From contig OZ242299.1 of assembly GCA_965207995.1 (NCBI GenBank), forward strand, positions 62,001 through 126,000: a stretch of 64,000 bases of DNA, read 5' to 3'. The translations under genes and the position numbers were made by a program. Below the pieces are notes generated by a model that saw nothing but the letters and a program-made list of their open reading frames with translations, had not been told where the DNA came from and did no database searches. Below are positions 62,732-64,000 of the stretch, one piece after another. This DNA comes from DAOUKH01 sp965207995. Lineage in GTDB: Bacteria > Chloroflexota > Dehalococcoidia > SHYB01. Position 1 is the stretch's first letter. Every line of letters begins with the position of its first letter.

Positions 62732-63350
62732 CTGGAATCCCTCCTATTGATGGAGATGCGGCCCTGCGGCCTATGTCATGGACTACGGAGTCCCTAAGCG
62801 TCTCGCGGCGCAGGCGGGCGGCCTCGACCGCCGCAACGTATGCATCCTCGGACGCCTCCACGAGCCGGGCCACCGCGTCGAGCTCTCGACCTGACGGCAA
62901 GGGAATCTCGACCTCCCCCAGACTCCGCGCGGATAGGGTCGTCACCGTGGCGCTGACCACCAGCCGTCTGGCGAGTTGCGCTCGGCCCTGGGAGGAAGTG
63001 AGGAAGTACCAGAGCCAGTGTCCCAAGCCGGACTCGGGTCTCTTGGGCCGCACCACCAGCAAGGTTACACCCGCAACCGTACGCGACACGCCGGGTGGCA
63101 CAAGCGCGGTCTGAAGCGACCCTGCGCGGGCCGTCACCAGCATGTCGAAGGGTCTCAGCAGGTGGCGCTCGGTGCGCAGGGTGCGCACGACTCCCACTTC
63201 CCGAAGACCGTGTGATTCCAGCCAACCGTCGTCACGCAGGTCGCCGCTCTCGACGATGCGGAGCATCCAGTCGCCGCGTTGCGATCCGGCCCCGCGTCCA
63301 GCTTGGGCGAGGCCCTGGTGTACATGGGCGAGGTCTGCAACACATGCCAT
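62718..63350 (-). CDS. Half-size HsdS-like specificity protein (one TRD)
   Basis: 210 residues, about half of HsdS. It has one target-recognition domain (VRTLRTERHLLRPFDMLVTARAGSLQTALVPPG, YFLTSSQGRAQLARRLVV, TTLSARSLGEVEIPLPSGRELDAVARLVEASEDAY) ending in the conserved spacer helix. Half-size S proteins can act as dimers that recognise symmetric targets, or can exchange with full HsdS to change specificity. It heads the eight-gene operon, followed by hsdM with a 14-base overlap. The ATG is six bases after a strong -10 box, so the mRNA is probably leaderless. Confidence 0.8.
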   Translation of the reverse strand: MACVADLAHVHQGLAQAGRGAGSQRGDWMLRIVESGDLRDDGWLESHGLREVGVVRTLRTERHLLRPFDMLVTARAGSLQTALVPPGVSRTVAGVTLLVVRPKRPESGLGHWLWYFLTSSQGRAQLARRLVVSATVTTLSARSLGEVEIPLPSGRELDAVARLVEASEDAYVAAVEAARLRRETLRDSVVHDIGRRAASPSIGGIPVAAH

Positions 63351-63356
63351 GCGAGT

Positions 63357-63397
63357 AACATAGCAGTGTATGGCTATTCAGTCAATGCTTGACATTG
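63357..63397 (-). promoter_or_regulatory. Restriction-operon promoter with operator-like inverted repeat
   Basis: On the minus strand TTGACT (63385-63380) and TATGTT (63362-63357) are separated by exactly 17 bases, the best sigma-70-type promoter in the window. The inverted repeat CAATG-n5-CATTG (63383-63397) overlaps the -35, an ideal operator position; the four-HTH protein in this element is a candidate repressor. The start codon follows six bases after the -10. Confidence 0.65.
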
Positions 63398-63497
63398 TTA
63401 CAGGGTCAGTAAGCTGCCGAACATAGGAACATGGCCTAGCCTCGCCTCCATAGCTTACCTCGTCGGGCCGGAGAGGTCTGTAAGGCTACCCTACCTT

Positions 63498-63585
63498 CTA
63501 TCGATCCTCGGCTGCTTCCAAATCGGCTGTCCATGAGAACCGTATTTTTTTGTGTCCGCTTTCGTGTCGATTGGCAGACGAAGAA
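63498..63585 (-). other. Detached native 3' end of the serine recombinase gene
   Basis: Read in the frame that follows HQTP of the recombinase when the element's ends are joined at GGAG, this stretch encodes SSSANRHESGHKKIRFSWTA then DLEAAEDR and a TAG at 63498. It has no start codon and no upstream coding of its own here, so it makes sense only as the recombinase tail in the excised circle. Confidence 0.75.
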
Positions 63586-63589
63586 GGAG
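63564..63589. other. Right attachment site of serine-recombinase element
   Basis: The arm GTGTCGATTG (63564-63573), 12 spacer bases and the core GGAG (63586-63589). To the right begins the amidohydrolase start region. See the left site at 45910. Confidence 0.85.
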
Positions 63590-63606
63590 ATGTACTTGTA
63601 GTCCAT
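63586..63606 (-). pseudogene. First seven codons of the interrupted amidohydrolase
   Basis: ATG GAC TAC AAG TAC ATC TCC encodes MDYKYIS, with GAGGAG four bases upstream of the ATG, so this is the authentic start of the gene whose remainder is at 44836-45913. The fusion across the core gives MDYKYIS-SDDHMD and a 364-residue protein. Confidence 0.85.
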
Positions 63607-63777
63607 GGGTCTCCTCGGCTTGGGGCGCCGCTCATTCTAGGCGAGGCGTCGCGGCGCCGCCAAGCGCGTCCTAGTAGGAAGCGCGCGCCGTTTGTGGCAT
63701 AGTGGCGGGCGCGCCGGCGGCCATCGTCCGGCGCGCAACCGCGCCCACTCCGTAATACCGAGACGAGGAGGCAGCCC

Positions 63778-64000
63778 ATGAGCCACCACGACCACTACGC
63801 CGTCCCCGACGATGCCCAAGACTTCATGAAGAACAACGGCCGCACCTTCATGATCACCAAGCGCAAGGACGGCTCGCCGACGGCCCACCCCATGGCGAGC
63901 TGGTACGGCGGCTTCCTCTATCTGAACATGTACAAGGCCAGCATCAAGTCGAAGAACCTCGACCGCGACCCCCGCATCTGCTGCGTCGTCACCAACCGCT
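63778..64000 (+). CDS. PNPOx-like protein (partial, runs off the window)
   Basis: 74 residues visible: FMKNNGRTFMITKRKDGSPT then AHPMASWYGGFLYLNMYKAS and NLDRDPRICCVV. This is the PNPOx-like split barrel, closest to the gene at 31316 (RTFILTLRKDGSPTGHPM). The ATG has GAGGAGG six bases upstream. It diverges from the amidohydrolase start at 63606. The 3' end lies outside the window. Confidence 0.85.
   Translation, partial: MSHHDHYAVPDDAQDFMKNNGRTFMITKRKDGSPTAHPMASWYGGFLYLNMYKASIKSKNLDRDPRICCVVTNR

Larger units (their letters stand above)
45910..63589. mobile_element. 17.7-kb large-serine-recombinase element in an amidohydrolase gene
   Basis: Both ends carry GGAG (45910-45913 and 63586-63589), 17,676 bp apart. 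Removing the interval rejoins a perfect amidohydrolase reading frame, and joining the interval's ends makes a palindromic attP typical of large serine recombinases. The recombinase is at the left end. Cargo: a YhcG nuclease unit, unknown genes, a four-HTH protein, hairpin arrays and a type I restriction-modification operon. No capsid, portal, replication or conjugation genes are visible, so it is an integrative defence element, not a phage. Confidence 0.9.

Noticed and set aside
45914..63585. Prophage
   Set aside because: No capsid, portal, terminase, tail, lysis or replication genes are present; the cargo is defence and regulation only.

Overview
The window is about 64 kb of GC-rich bacterial chromosome with a housekeeping backbone interrupted by two integrated elements. 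The backbone is rich in type III (CaiB/BaiF) CoA-transferases, pyridoxamine-phosphate-oxidase-like flavoproteins, amidohydrolases and a lone HyuA. Many genes have an obvious -10 box with no good -35, and several are leaderless. Together this suggests an uncultured Chloroflexota (Dehalococcoidia/SAR202-like) genome; that placement is inference from gene content only.

Layout. 1-860: the end of an unknown gene and an SDR dehydrogenase that has lost its catalytic Ser and Tyr. 1.0-15.9 kb: an integrase-borne defence island beside a tRNA-Glu gene. It holds an AlpA-like regulator, a giant exonuclease-RecQ-UvrD fusion, a PLD-SNF2 helicase, a PglX/DrmMI-like adenine methylase and a P4-type integrase. 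15.9-23.5 kb: tRNA-Glu, tRNA-Gln, secA with a coupled unknown gene, prs and valS. 23.6-32.2 kb: hydantoinase subunit, tandem CoA-transferase, MaoC-like dehydratase, D-aminoacylase-like hydrolase and two PNPOx-like genes. 32.2-45 kb: HerA-like ATPase, two CoA-transferases, sat, lgt, trxB, a pyroglutamyl peptidase, an MFS exporter, TusA, a cysteine-desulfurase-like protein without the PLP lysine, and an ankyrin-repeat lipoprotein.

45.91-63.59 kb: a large-serine-recombinase element whose ends can be placed to a 4-bp core (GGAG at 45910 and at 63586; 17,676 bp apart). It is inserted after codon 7 of an amidohydrolase gene; the 7-codon 5' piece is at the far right and joins perfectly in frame to the 3' piece at left. 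The attachment site lies inside the recombinase gene's own 3' end, so integration replaces its native 28-residue tail with a 117-residue read-through tail. Cargo: a YhcG-type nuclease with a coupled small protein, a diverged duplicate of that unit's 5' part, two related hairpin-array regions with no convincing genes, an unknown acidic protein, a protein with four Cro/C1-type HTH domains behind a long structured leader, and an eight-gene type I restriction-modification operon. That operon embeds a half-size specificity subunit, a DUF4160/DUF2442 pair, a DUF6414-like protein and a YgjP-like metallopeptidase.

The strongest candidates for new biology are the three-gene helicase/nuclease/methylase island, the self-splitting recombinase element, the lysine-less desulfurase paired with TusA, and the covarying hairpin arrays inside the second element.
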